A DNA stretch of 64,000 nt. Origin: Rhizobium oryziradicis. Its GTDB lineage: Bacteria > Pseudomonadota > Alphaproteobacteria > Rhizobiales > Rhizobiaceae. The position numbers and the translations under genes were made by a program. The notes beneath the pieces were generated by a model. It was given only the letters and a program-made list of their open reading frames with translations. It made no database searches and was not told the origin of the DNA. The stretch lies in NCBI RefSeq assembly GCF_001939045.1, contig NZ_MKIM01000025.1, positions 409,740-473,739 of the forward strand. Direction: 5' to 3'. Positions 43,687-52,566 of this stretch are shown one piece after another (positions within the stretch are counted from its first letter, which is position 1; each line of letters opens with the position of its first letter).

Positions 43687-44566
43687 AGAGGAGCCTCCAT
43701 TTACGTGGGCGATTGGGTCGGGCCCCGGCGGGGCGCGTCCGTATTCATTGCCACAGTGTGTGGTGAGAATTTGTCCTTCGCAATCCCCTCTTCACAAAAC
43801 ATTCCAACGATAGGAATCATAGAAATTGCAATATGTTTTAGATTGTAGTAAAAAAAATCGTAATTTCAGTATTTCTTTCTCTCTAAATTACGGTCATCGT
43901 AAATTTGAATTCATAGAGTCATTAACCTTTCCCAATTGGTAACCTTTGTTATTGTGAAATTTCGATCTTATTCATGGCTTCACCTCATTTTGATAGAATT
44001 CTCATATGTGGATATCAGGTTGAGGGAAAAGTTCACGTCACTGTTGCATCGCATCATTATATTGCGGCGCACATGTAAAATTCGCTATATCTAATATTGT
44101 AACAATTCGTGATGATCAGAACCTGCCCAAAAACAGCCCCTGTGCGCGGCAAGAGCCCCTCAGAGCCATGCCATTGCCATCAGGAATCAGCATTTGCAAA
44201 AACCGGTCAGATCTGTTGCGCGCAGGATGAACCTGTGAAACCCATCCCCTCCATTCAAACATCGAAAACGCCGGGCGCGAAAATTACATAGCAGATTGAA
44301 AGTGTTACAATCTGCCTTTCGCCCCAGGACACGCGTCGTTCGCTGTAAAAGCCTCGGCGCATCCGTTCAAATTCAAGATAAATTGAACCATCTGTGTAAC
44401 GGTATCGAAAGTCTCTTGCGCTATGAGAAGCAATCTACGCGCAGAACCGCTCAAGGGAACGCTTCAATATTGTAAGAAACAGACAAGACCACTATGGTAA
44501 AGTGGCCTTGAGGAGAAGGCGCAGACAATGATGTACGGACGAACATTTTGGGGGAGGCTCTAAACC
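43687..44566. promoter_or_regulatory. Long divergent regulatory region between exoY and exoX
   Basis: No convincing gene is present in these 880 bases. The exoY side (about 43830-44110) is strikingly AT-rich with many A- and T-tracts, the sort of DNA bound by MucR/Ros-type repressors. A GCAGATTG...CAATCTGC inverted repeat (44291-44315, 9-base loop) lies in the middle and resembles part of the repeat near 61094. A short open frame at 44109-44291 has no ribosome-binding site and no recognisable sequence. Confidence 0.6.
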
Positions 44567-44854
44567 ATGCATGCGCCTAAAGTCTTCTTCAGTATGATTG
44601 GAGCGCTGCTGGTTTTTGCGGCGACAACCTATTATCTGTCTGGCTCCCTCTCTGACACAATCATCAAAACTGTCGTTGCTGCCGTTATTGTGCAGGTGGG
44701 ATATTTTGGAGCGATTGTTTATTTTGTTGCCAGGGAAGCCAAGGCCAGAAAAGCAGCGCTTGGCAAGCAGGAGCAGGCGCGCGCATCGCAGCCGGAAGCA
44801 AGCAAAACCCCCAGCCTTCCCGAGGCCAATCACACCGTCATTCGCAACGGTTGA
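44567..44854 (+). CDS. exoX: Exopolysaccharide production repressor ExoX
   Basis: The 95-aa inner-membrane protein has two hydrophobic helices (about 5-28 and 35-56) and a charged tail (REAKARKAALGKQEQAR). Small size, the opening PKVFFSMIGALL and its position between exoY and exoU identify ExoX, which lowers succinoglycan output after translation, probably by acting on ExoY. GGGGGAGG lies nine bases before the ATG. The ratio of exoX to exoY is known to set polymer yield in S. meliloti. Confidence 0.88.
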   Translation: MHAPKVFFSMIGALLVFAATTYYLSGSLSDTIIKTVVAAVIVQVGYFGAIVYFVAREAKARKAALGKQEQARASQPEASKTPSLPEANHTVIRNG

Positions 44855-45023
44855 GATAATCTGTTTGCACGCTGTCTCTTTTCAGCCAATATAGCGATAT
44901 AGGCGTTAGAGCGCTCTGACCAACGTGTTCGTGTGTGTCTGCGTCGTCCATTGGAATTTCATGGGTAACAGCACTGTTCGGCATATGTGGCGCACAAATG
45001 TTGGCTGTCGCACTTTATATCTA

Positions 45024-45075
45024 CTGCATCATTTTCAGCTTAAACCGATTGGGATTTCAGCTGAAAATGATGCAG
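45024..45075. repeat. Palindromic intergenic repeat, copy B, in the exoX-exoU gap
   Basis: CTGCATCATTTTCAGCT (45024-45040) and AGCTGAAAATGATGCAG (45059-45075) are exact 17-base inverted arms. The 18-base loop contains TAAACCGATTGGGATTT, matching copy C on its opposite strand. The rest of the 389-base gap 44855-45243 shows no gene. Confidence 0.75.
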
Positions 45076-45243
45076 TGGTCGCGATGAAAAGCGATGACAG
45101 ATGAGAGGAAACAGCAAGGATGCAATTGAAAATTCGGATTTAGTTTTCTCGATCAAACGACATTCGCGGGCCTTGATGCGCCCTCAGCTGAAAAGTCACC
45201 GACGGAGCGTAAAGCTCAGGAGACCAGAATACGGGAGACCGTG

Positions 45244-46257
45244 ATGACGCCGAATTCCACCGTATGCGTTATTATTGCTGCAAAAAATGCGGCAGCGACA
45301 ATTTCGAGAGCCGTTCGCTCGGCACTGGCAGAACAGGCGGTAGCGGAGGTTATCGTTGTTGACGATGGTTCAACGGATAATACAGGTGCAGAAGTTTTAT
45401 CCGCGGATGACGGCACTGGCCGGCTCAAGCTCACGGGCTTTGAGCGCAACCGCGGCCCGGCGGCTGCGCGCAACCATGCCATTGAAGCCTCGACTGCCCC
45501 CCTCATCGCCATTCTCGATGCCGACGACTTCTTTCTTCCTGGCCGGTTCACCCATATTCTGGCGGAGGATCAGTGGGATTTCATTGCCGACAACATTGTT
45601 TTCGTCAAAGAAGAAAGCGTGGGCCAAATCCGCAATGGCGTGCAAAAGTTTCAGCGTCAGGCTCGGCTTCTGGATCTCGAAGCCTTTATCACCGGCAATA
45701 TCTCCCAGCGCGGCAAGCAACGCGGCGAGATCGGTTTTCTCAAACCGGTGATGCGCCGCGAATTTCTGGATCGCCATCAGTTGCGCTATAAGGAAGATCT
45801 GCGCTTGGGTGAGGATTATGACCTCTATGCCCGCGCACTGGTGGCCGGTGCCCGCTACAAAGTCATCCATAGCTGTGGCTATGGTGCCGTCGTTCGTCAT
45901 GATTCCTTGAGCGGCAAGCATAGAACAGATGATTTGAAACGGCTTTACGAAGCTGATCAGGCGATCCTGGCCAATGATAATTTGACCAAAGCTCAGCGCT
46001 CGCTGCTGGAGCGCCATGAGAAACATGTGCGCGATCGCTATGAATTGCGCCACTTTCTCGATTTGAAAAATCAACGAGGCCCGCTTTCTGCGTTGGCCTA
46101 TGCCCTGCGGCATCCAGGTGCGGTTCCGGCCATCGTGGGCGGCATTGCCGCTGATAAAAGCGCTGCCTTGACGGCAAAGCCCGCACCAAAACAAACCAGC
46201 ACCAGTGCCGCGTTACGCTATCTTCTGCCTGCATCGCCCGAGACAGAGCGGCCATAA
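45244..46257 (+). CDS. exoU: Succinoglycan glycosyltransferase ExoU
   Basis: The 337-aa GT2-family enzyme has a GT-A nucleotide-sugar domain: VIIAAKNAAATI, VVDDGSTD, and a metal-binding LDADD. In S. meliloti ExoU adds the sixth sugar of the octasaccharide (beta-1,6-glucosyl). Position after exoX and the FLKPVMRREFLD region support the name. ATG 45244, directly after a GTG, has GGGAGA upstream. Confidence 0.87.
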   Translation: MTPNSTVCVIIAAKNAAATISRAVRSALAEQAVAEVIVVDDGSTDNTGAEVLSADDGTGRLKLTGFERNRGPAAARNHAIEASTAPLIAILDADDFFLPGRFTHILAEDQWDFIADNIVFVKEESVGQIRNGVQKFQRQARLLDLEAFITGNISQRGKQRGEIGFLKPVMRREFLDRHQLRYKEDLRLGEDYDLYARALVAGARYKVIHSCGYGAVVRHDSLSGKHRTDDLKRLYEADQAILANDNLTKAQRSLLERHEKHVRDRYELRHFLDLKNQRGPLSALAYALRHPGAVPAIVGGIAADKSAALTAKPAPKQTSTSAALRYLLPASPETERP

Positions 46258-46286
46258 AAATATCCCGCCGTTACAGCGGGATATTT
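46258..46286. terminator. Hairpin terminator between exoU and exoV
   Basis: AAATATCCCGC and GCGGGATATTT form a perfect 11-bp stem with a 7-base loop. The A-run on the left supplies a T-run for transcripts from the exoV side. It separates the convergent exoU and exoV genes. Confidence 0.88.
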
Positions 46287-46326
46287 GATCGTCATTTTGC
46301 AAAAACGAGCCTGACGCCAAAAGGCT

Positions 46327-47286
46327 CTATTGTGCGAGACCGTAATCGCGACGCACGCCTTCAATCACATCCATGAAACGGGCTTTGCGCTCAGACAGCA
46401 CCGAATCGCGGCTCAGTTGCGGGGCGGTTTGACTGGCCTGCCGAAGACGAAGCATGGAAGGCAGCGCCAGAGAATGCTTGATCAGACGGCGCAATGGCGT
46501 TTGCCGTGGGCCTCTCGCCTCTTGCAAAGCCGCCTCATCAACCACACGATCATTGGGATTTTCCGGGGCTGGCGGATACTCTTCAAAGCGCATGCCCCAA
46601 AAATTGGAATTCTTCATTTTCGCCTCAGCCCGGCTGGAAATGGGGACCTGCAAAGGCTGATAGCGCACGCCAAGGGTCGATGCCCAATCATTCCATTTAA
46701 AGCTGTTAATGCTGGCCGAGGTGCTAACCGCAACCCACGGCACGCGAAACGCATCGGCCAGAATGGCACCGTGCATCGATTCAGCCACGATCAATTCGGA
46801 CTGGGCAATCTGGCGGATCACCGCTTTGGCCTCACCGCAAGGGTCGATATACGTGAGGCCTGCCTGTGCCGCAACCGATGGCCACATGCCGACAATTGCC
46901 GATTCCCAATGGGGCACAAAGCTCTTCTTGTAGAGTTTTGGAAGATTTTGAAATTCTGGCATCTCGGCCAGCATCACGGCCGGGTCAATAATACCCTTAT
47001 CCGGCTCAAGACCAAGCTTTTGCGCCGTCAAGGGGCCGCGCACGCAGCGTATATCCCATTCCTGCTGGACGCTCATATCTGGCAGGCTGCCGTATCCGAA
47101 GCCACTGCCGATCACCAACTTATGCTGGCCCTCGGGCAAAAGAGCACGGTTTAAAACAGTGCCAACGCCGACCAGCAGGGTCTCTGGATGAACATCGCGC
47201 AAACCCGGCAGGAGAAAATCCCAAAGCCAAAGATTCAAATCGTCACCGAAGTTTCCATGGGCGGATTCCCAATAATAAGGCTGCAT
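46327..47286 (-). CDS. exoV: Polysaccharide pyruvyl transferase ExoV
   Basis: ExoV puts a pyruvate ketal on the last glucose of the succinoglycan repeat. The 319-aa polysaccharide-pyruvyl-transferase-family protein has GNFGDDLNLWLWDF at the N-terminus, a RCVRGPLTAQKLGL segment and the conserved VAESMHGAILADAFRVPWVA motif. ATG 47286 with AAAGGA upstream is chosen over the frame to 47313. It is the last gene of the exoT–GT–exoW–exoV series. Confidence 0.93.
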   Translation of the reverse strand: MQPYYWESAHGNFGDDLNLWLWDFLLPGLRDVHPETLLVGVGTVLNRALLPEGQHKLVIGSGFGYGSLPDMSVQQEWDIRCVRGPLTAQKLGLEPDKGIIDPAVMLAEMPEFQNLPKLYKKSFVPHWESAIVGMWPSVAAQAGLTYIDPCGEAKAVIRQIAQSELIVAESMHGAILADAFRVPWVAVSTSASINSFKWNDWASTLGVRYQPLQVPISSRAEAKMKNSNFWGMRFEEYPPAPENPNDRVVDEAALQEARGPRQTPLRRLIKHSLALPSMLRLRQASQTAPQLSRDSVLSERKARFMDVIEGVRRDYGLAQ

Positions 47287-47343
47287 GATTGGTCCTTTGT
47301 GGCGATTGGTCAAAAGAAGGCTGCACGGTAAAGTCTTGGCGTA

Positions 47344-48303
47344 TCAGCGCGAAAACTTACCCACGGCGAGAGAGAAAGCGCTTTGAATGAGGGCCGGATC
47401 ACGCCGGAACCATCGAAAAAGCACGGAAAACTGCGGCATTTTACCTCTTTTGGCGCGCCCGGCCTGGCTCCACAGCGCCTGCTTTCGAGCAACTGTCTTA
47501 TAATCTCGAATTGAGGCGATTTCGGTGGGTTTATTGGCAAAACGACGCTCCAATGTGTCGAGGGCCACCCAGGTGTTGAACTGTTGCTGGAGAAATTGCG
47601 GTGATGCGGCATCGATGCTGTGGAAGATATTAACCCCCTCACCCCGCACGGCACCGGCAGCATCGCATAGGATGACGCGCTTTGCGCCCAAAACACAATC
47701 ACAGAAAAACAGAACATCCTCTGCCGCCAGCCGCAGCTCGGCCTCAAAGCGGATTTTTTCAAACAGCGATCTGCCGATCACCATGCAAGACAAATGCAAA
47801 AAGCTCCAGTTCTTCAGCATCACGCTGGACATTTCGGGCAGTTCAATCACCAGCGGATCATCCTGCAAGCGATTGTTTTGCTCAGTCTTTTGCAGCTCAG
47901 CCATGCCGAAATGATAATAAAAATCATCTCCACCGCGAATAGACGCCCAATAGCAATCTGCACCGAACTGCGTCATCGCCTCATAGGCATTTTTGAGGTG
48001 ATCCGGGGTCCACTCATCATCCGAATCCAGAAAGGCCGCAAATTCGCTGGTGGCAGGCACGGCATCGAGACCAGTATTTCTCGCGCCACCCGGGCCCGCA
48101 TTTTTCTGGCAGATCACATGAATGCGCGCGCGCTTTTCAGCGTCGAGCGGCTCCAGTTCCAGATCAATCGCATAGGGGGATTCATCATCCACCACCACGA
48201 TGTCAAAGTCCTGAAAGCTTTGAGCGAACACAGACTGAAGCGCCCGGCGCAAAATGCCCGGCTGTTTTTGGTAGAAGGGAATAAGAACTGTTATTTTCGC
48301 CAT
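47344..48303 (-). CDS. exoW: Succinoglycan glycosyltransferase ExoW
   Basis: The 319-aa GT2 enzyme has VLIPFYQKQPGILRRAL, VVDDESPY, and the metal-binding FLDSDDEW. In S. meliloti ExoW adds the seventh sugar (beta-1,3-glucosyl). Blocks such as DCYWASIRGGDDFYYHFG and AAEDVLFFCDCVL agree with my memory of ExoW. AGGAG lies five bases upstream of the ATG. Confidence 0.9.
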   Translation of the reverse strand: MAKITVLIPFYQKQPGILRRALQSVFAQSFQDFDIVVVDDESPYAIDLELEPLDAEKRARIHVICQKNAGPGGARNTGLDAVPATSEFAAFLDSDDEWTPDHLKNAYEAMTQFGADCYWASIRGGDDFYYHFGMAELQKTEQNNRLQDDPLVIELPEMSSVMLKNWSFLHLSCMVIGRSLFEKIRFEAELRLAAEDVLFFCDCVLGAKRVILCDAAGAVRGEGVNIFHSIDAASPQFLQQQFNTWVALDTLERRFANKPTEIASIRDYKTVARKQALWSQAGRAKRGKMPQFSVLFRWFRRDPALIQSAFSLAVGKFSR

Positions 48304-48338
48304 ATCCGCTCCTGGCCTCTATGAACTTGTTTGAATTT

Positions 48339-49169
48339 TCATACGGCGTCTGCCGTAGACGGTTTACGCCCCGGCAAGCCAAATTCCTGACGCATGGCGC
48401 TATCCACCATGCGCAATCGCCGCAGGTTGTGCACAAGCTTGCGCACGTCCTTCAGCGTCTCGCGGCAAAAGATATGCGCGCCCAAAATGCTGCCGGATTT
48501 GCTGTGGGCACCGGCATGACCAATGCGGTAGACCGCGCCACGAAAGGGCAGCGACAAAAGCGCATTGCCGCGCTCGGCCAGCGCATCGGCAATGCGCTTG
48601 TGGCTTCCCAGCATGGTTTTGATGAACGTCTCGGAACAATCTTCAAAGCGGGAAGGAAGCTGGTAAAGATCGGAGCGGATGATCAAGGATGTTCCGCAAA
48701 AATGGGCAAAATTGTCGTAGCCCATCATCAACTGTCCGCCTTCATTCCAAAGAAAGCCGAGATTGATTTTCCAGCCATTTGCACCGCGATGTTGTGCGAC
48801 ATAGTCCACCAGTCGCGCGCTGACAAAGTCGTCATCATCGACAACCATGAAATAATCACTATCGGATGCTGCCAGCATGCCCGACAGAATGCGTCGGCCT
48901 TTATCCAGCCGCACGGCGTCATAGCCCGCTTCCAGATTATCGCGTTGCAGATCATAGTTGGGATTGGGCGCAAAGGTGACCCGCTCCACGAAAAAACGCT
49001 CTGGCATGGGCGGCAGGCTGGCGCCTTCGTTGGCCACGATAACGCAGCGCCAATCATCATGGGTTTGTGCGGCAATGGAGGCGATGGTTTGCGACAGGCG
49101 CGCGCACAAAGCCCCCCAGTCACGGGCATTATCCGGGTGTCGAACAGGAATGATAAAAGTCAACAACAT
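48339..49169 (-). CDS. Additional glycosyltransferase between exoW and exoT
   Basis: The 276-aa protein has a GT-A type fold: TFIIPVRHPDNARDW at the start, a run of acidic residues VVDDDDF at about 100-106 (metal/nucleotide-sugar site), and GTSLIIRSDLYQLP. A late arginine-rich tail follows. It is not one of the S. meliloti exo genes I know, where exoT follows exoW directly. It is on the same strand and in series with exoT, exoW and exoV. An enzyme for the unassigned eighth sugar or a species-specific side group is possible. ATG 49169 is preferred; a TTG at 49184 is possible. Confidence 0.75.
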   Translation of the reverse strand: MLLTFIIPVRHPDNARDWGALCARLSQTIASIAAQTHDDWRCVIVANEGASLPPMPERFFVERVTFAPNPNYDLQRDNLEAGYDAVRLDKGRRILSGMLAASDSDYFMVVDDDDFVSARLVDYVAQHRGANGWKINLGFLWNEGGQLMMGYDNFAHFCGTSLIIRSDLYQLPSRFEDCSETFIKTMLGSHKRIADALAERGNALLSLPFRGAVYRIGHAGAHSKSGSILGAHIFCRETLKDVRKLVHNLRRLRMVDSAMRQEFGLPGRKPSTADAV

Positions 49170-49302
49170 GATAATCTCACCCAAATTGGTTGTTTTTTGC
49201 CATCACGCTCCTTGAGAGCCCTGTGGTTTTTTGGCGTGACATGCGCCCCGAGAACGCTCAACATTTGAGCCTTCTCGAAAGAGGCTGGCCCGTTGATATA
49301 GT

Positions 49303-50781
49303 TCATGCGCTTTGGCGGCGACGTAGAATTGTTCTGGCCAAAAACATCATCCTGTCGCCGCACAATATGGCAATGATTGACAGATAAACCACGGCTCCAA
49401 CGCCGATCTCGATCAAGAGCCGCGCCACAACTGACCAGTCTTGCAGCAGATGCCCAACCCCGAGCACTGCCGCCAGCATGACAACATAGGCCGCCGCCGG
49501 CCGCAGAAACTGGCCAAAATAGACGGCAATGCTCATATTGATAATGCGTGTCACCATCCACAATGTGATGGGCCACAGGCACAGGGTGCCCAGCATCAAG
49601 CCGATGGCGATCACCGTAATGCCGTAGGTGTAGAGGCAGAGCACCGTTGCGATGGTCACGACATTGCGCAGCAGCTGATAGTAGAACCACCAGTTTGACT
49701 TGCCCTGGCTGGTAATCAGCGATGCCTGAATAACGCCGATACCACTCATCAGGCCAATCACGCAGAAGGCGCGAACCGGCCAGATGGCAGGTGCCCAATG
49801 ATCGCCAAACACCAGCGGAATGGCATCATCGGCCACCGCCGCCAGGCCCATGAAGGCCGGAAACGAAATCAGAGAGCAGCCAAATGTGGCCATCAAGAAT
49901 GCATCACGCACTTTCGAGCGATCATGTTGCAAGGACGACAACAGCACATGGGTGACCGGCGTAAGACCACCCGCCACAACACCATTGATCATTTCGAACA
50001 AACGGCGTGAGAAGTTATAAAGACCCAGAGCCGCCGGACTGATCAAGGAGCCAATAATCAGCTGATCGATGCTCATAGCGGTCAAAAAGCGATTGGCTGA
50101 GGCGAAAAGGCCGTAGTGGAGCAGCTCCTTCAAGCTCGCCAGCTTGATGCGAAAGCCCGGCAACCAGCCAGCACCCCAAAAGGCAGCCGTGCAACTGGCA
50201 ATCGGCGCTGCGACCTGGGCAATGGCCAGCGACCAAAGACCAAATCCTGCAAAAATCAAGCTGATGCAAATGGTTCCAGAAATCAGCGTGGCAATGGCAG
50301 TCCGCACCGCAGCCAGATGAAAGGACATGGTGCGCCCGATCAGGGCATTGGGCACAATGGCGGTCATGTCGAAAAATATCTTCAATCCGACAACCATCAC
50401 CAGAGCGGTAATTGATTCCTGTCCCAGCGCATTTGAGATGAATGGAGCGGTGAGTGCCAGTACCGCATACAGAATGGCAGCGGACAGCAGCGCCAGCCAG
50501 AAAACCGTATCAAGATGGCTTTTGCGAATGGTTTTCTGCTGGATCAAGGCTTCGCCAAACGCCGTGGGGCCGATGTTGGCCACAAAGCTGACAACGCTCA
50601 TTGCCAGCGCCACCAGACCAAAATCATGAGGAGCCAGATAACGCGAGGTGATGATAAACACCGCACTGTTCAAGGCATTGGGAATCAACGTGTCAAGCGC
50701 CGACCAGAACGCTCCGCGTACGGCAGCTCCGGAGCGGTTTTCTGTCAGATGGGCAAACACGATCTCATCGGTATCGGACAT
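49303..50781 (-). CDS. exoT: Succinoglycan flippase/export protein ExoT (Wzx-like)
   Basis: The 492-aa integral membrane protein has about 12 helices and belongs to the MATE/Wzx polysaccharide exporter group (RGAFWSALDTLIPNALNSAVFIITSRYLAPHDFGLVALA). ExoT moves lipid-linked repeats across the inner membrane and influences release of low-molecular-weight polymer. The start is uncertain: ATG 50781 has a weak ribosome-binding site, while GTG 50814 has AGGAT seven bases upstream and adds 11 residues. It is the first gene of its operon. Confidence 0.88.
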   Translation of the reverse strand: MSDTDEIVFAHLTENRSGAAVRGAFWSALDTLIPNALNSAVFIITSRYLAPHDFGLVALAMSVVSFVANIGPTAFGEALIQQKTIRKSHLDTVFWLALLSAAILYAVLALTAPFISNALGQESITALVMVVGLKIFFDMTAIVPNALIGRTMSFHLAAVRTAIATLISGTICISLIFAGFGLWSLAIAQVAAPIASCTAAFWGAGWLPGFRIKLASLKELLHYGLFASANRFLTAMSIDQLIIGSLISPAALGLYNFSRRLFEMINGVVAGGLTPVTHVLLSSLQHDRSKVRDAFLMATFGCSLISFPAFMGLAAVADDAIPLVFGDHWAPAIWPVRAFCVIGLMSGIGVIQASLITSQGKSNWWFYYQLLRNVVTIATVLCLYTYGITVIAIGLMLGTLCLWPITLWMVTRIINMSIAVYFGQFLRPAAAYVVMLAAVLGVGHLLQDWSVVARLLIEIGVGAVVYLSIIAILCGDRMMFLARTILRRRQSA

Positions 50782-51437
50782 TTGCTTGTGCTCATCAGGT
50801 CGCCAGATTTTCACAGATCAATCCTGTCCAAAGCAACGCACCTCTCATTCAAAGCGGCTCTTAGCGCTTGTGGTTTCACCAAAGCTGCCTGCCTCTTGAT
50901 AAGACAATGAGGCGCTTTTCAGTTTCCCACGTCAGTTTACCATAATGGTAATGTTTGGGTGAACTTATGGGAATGGCCGCTCAATTGGCAAGCAAAATTG
51001 TTGCACCTGCTCACAATGACGTTTTTTTCGAGCGTCCTGCACCAACGGCGGCATCAATTGGGCGATATTTTGTCATTCAGGGCCAGAGGCTCGCGTTAAA
51101 TGCATGGATCGGCGGTCATTTTGCGAAAATTTGCAGAAATATTGCCTCTTATTTGCATAGCAGACCCAGTCCGTCCGTTTTCTTTTAAACGATTGAAATA
51201 GCGACATATTTGCAGAAGCCTGACGCGGTGTCGCACCTTGCGTTAAAACCGAAGGTGCAGATTTTTATGCAGCCTTGCTCCGCCAAAGTTGATTTTTTTG
51301 CTGCGCTGCCACATTTTTTAGTTCACATTACCACGATGGGAAGGTCATCCACGATGCGAAGAGGCGATGGCAACATTCTTCTTCGCATCGGCCCAACGAT
51401 CGACCTTGAGACTGTCAGGACAGGAGAGACCCACATC
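50782..51437. promoter_or_regulatory. Divergent exoT/exoH regulatory region
   Basis: This stretch of about 650 bases has no credible gene; an open frame at 50955-51188 lacks family features. It must contain the promoters of exoT and of exoH-P. An exact 11-bp inverted repeat, CGATGCGAAGA (51352-51362) and TCTTCGCATCG (51380-51390), lies about 48 bases before exoH and could act as an operator or leader hairpin. Confidence 0.55.
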
Positions 51438-52565
51438 GTGAAGATCGATCAAGAGTTATCTGCCCGAATCAATATCGCACGGCTCTTGCTGATTGCCGGT
51501 ATTGTGTTTGTGCATGTGCCTTTTGATCAGGACTCCAATGCCTACCTCGGGCAATACGGTGCGTTTGACGGCATGCGGGTTTTCTTGCACGACGTGCTCT
51601 TTCGCATTGGTGTGCCGTGCCTCAGCGCCATTTCCGGCCTTTTGCTGTTTCGCAAGGGCTTTGAGATGCTGGACTATCGCAAAATCCTCAAAGCCAAGTT
51701 CAGCAGCCTGTTTTTGCCCTTTCTGCTTTGGAATGCCGTGTTTTTGGCCGGTATCGCCCTGTTGCAAATGTGGGATTTCGGGCTCGGCTATTTTCCCGAC
51801 ATGTTTGATGCATCCCTGCGGGAGCTGGTTAATCTGGTTTTTGCCACAGAAACCATGCCGATAAACCTGCCTTTGTATTTCCTGCGTGATTTGCTGCTGT
51901 GCATTGTCATGGCACCCCTGATCGGCCTGTTGGTCAAGCGTTATCCGATCATCACGTTGTCGGTGCTGTTGATCTATGCGGTTCTGCCGGTTCCAAATTT
52001 GATTTTCCTGAAGAAATCCATTGTCTTCGGTTTTGCCTCTGGAGCCGCCATTGCGCTGCATGGCATCAATATCAAAAAACTGGATCGATTTGCGCTGCCG
52101 ATGATATCGGTCATCGGGGTTTGCGCGCTGCTGCTGTTCATTGCCCTCTATAGCAACGGCATGGATGACAGGCCTGTCTGGCTTCAATCTTTCGAAAAGC
52201 TGGTGGCGGTTATGGGCGGCTTGGGTGCCTGGACCTTGACCCGGCTGTTGCTGGATACGCGCTTTGGACAGGTCTTGGTACAAGCCCCTTCCGGCCTGAG
52301 TTTCTGGATATTTTGCACCCACTATCCGATCATGATGATGGCCTGGTTGGTGTGGGGCAAGATCAACATCGATTTTTACCCGTTGTTCTATGTCGCGGTT
52401 GTGCCGTTCACTTTCTTGCTGGCGCTGACCTCGCACTATCTCGCGCAACAGTTTGCCCCACGCCTCTATGCCGTAACCACAGGACAGCGCACGCGTTCTC
52501 GATCACCTGCAACGAGCCCCCAAATGACTGAGCGTGCGCGTTTAGTTCTCGGAAAAGGAGACTAA
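51438..52565 (+). CDS. exoH: Succinoglycan O-succinyltransferase ExoH
   Basis: ExoH adds the succinyl groups that make the polymer symbiotically active and cleavable. The 375-aa membrane protein belongs to the acyltransferase-3 family with about ten helices. The start KIDQELSARINIARLLLIAGIVFVHVP and the SGLLLF element agree with ExoH. GTG 51438 with GGAGA upstream gives the expected length; the open frame upstream is leader DNA. It is the first gene of exoHKLAMONP. Confidence 0.88.
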   Translation: MKIDQELSARINIARLLLIAGIVFVHVPFDQDSNAYLGQYGAFDGMRVFLHDVLFRIGVPCLSAISGLLLFRKGFEMLDYRKILKAKFSSLFLPFLLWNAVFLAGIALLQMWDFGLGYFPDMFDASLRELVNLVFATETMPINLPLYFLRDLLLCIVMAPLIGLLVKRYPIITLSVLLIYAVLPVPNLIFLKKSIVFGFASGAAIALHGINIKKLDRFALPMISVIGVCALLLFIALYSNGMDDRPVWLQSFEKLVAVMGGLGAWTLTRLLLDTRFGQVLVQAPSGLSFWIFCTHYPIMMMAWLVWGKINIDFYPLFYVAVVPFTFLLALTSHYLAQQFAPRLYAVTTGQRTRSRSPATSPQMTERARLVLGKGD

Positions 52566-52566
52566 T

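Noticed and set aside
43006..43848. Long plus-strand open frame opposite exoY
   Set aside because: It is antisense to a protein with full ExoY motifs, lacks a ribosome-binding site and shows no family features. The same applies to long frames opposite glpD, pccA, iolE, iolD, kdsB, exoM and exoF.
44109..44291. 60-codon open frame in the exoY-exoX gap
   Set aside because: No ribosome-binding site, unusual composition and no recognisable domain; treated as regulatory DNA.
50955..51188. 77-codon open frame between exoT and exoH
   Set aside because: No good ribosome-binding site or family features; it lies where divergent promoters are expected.
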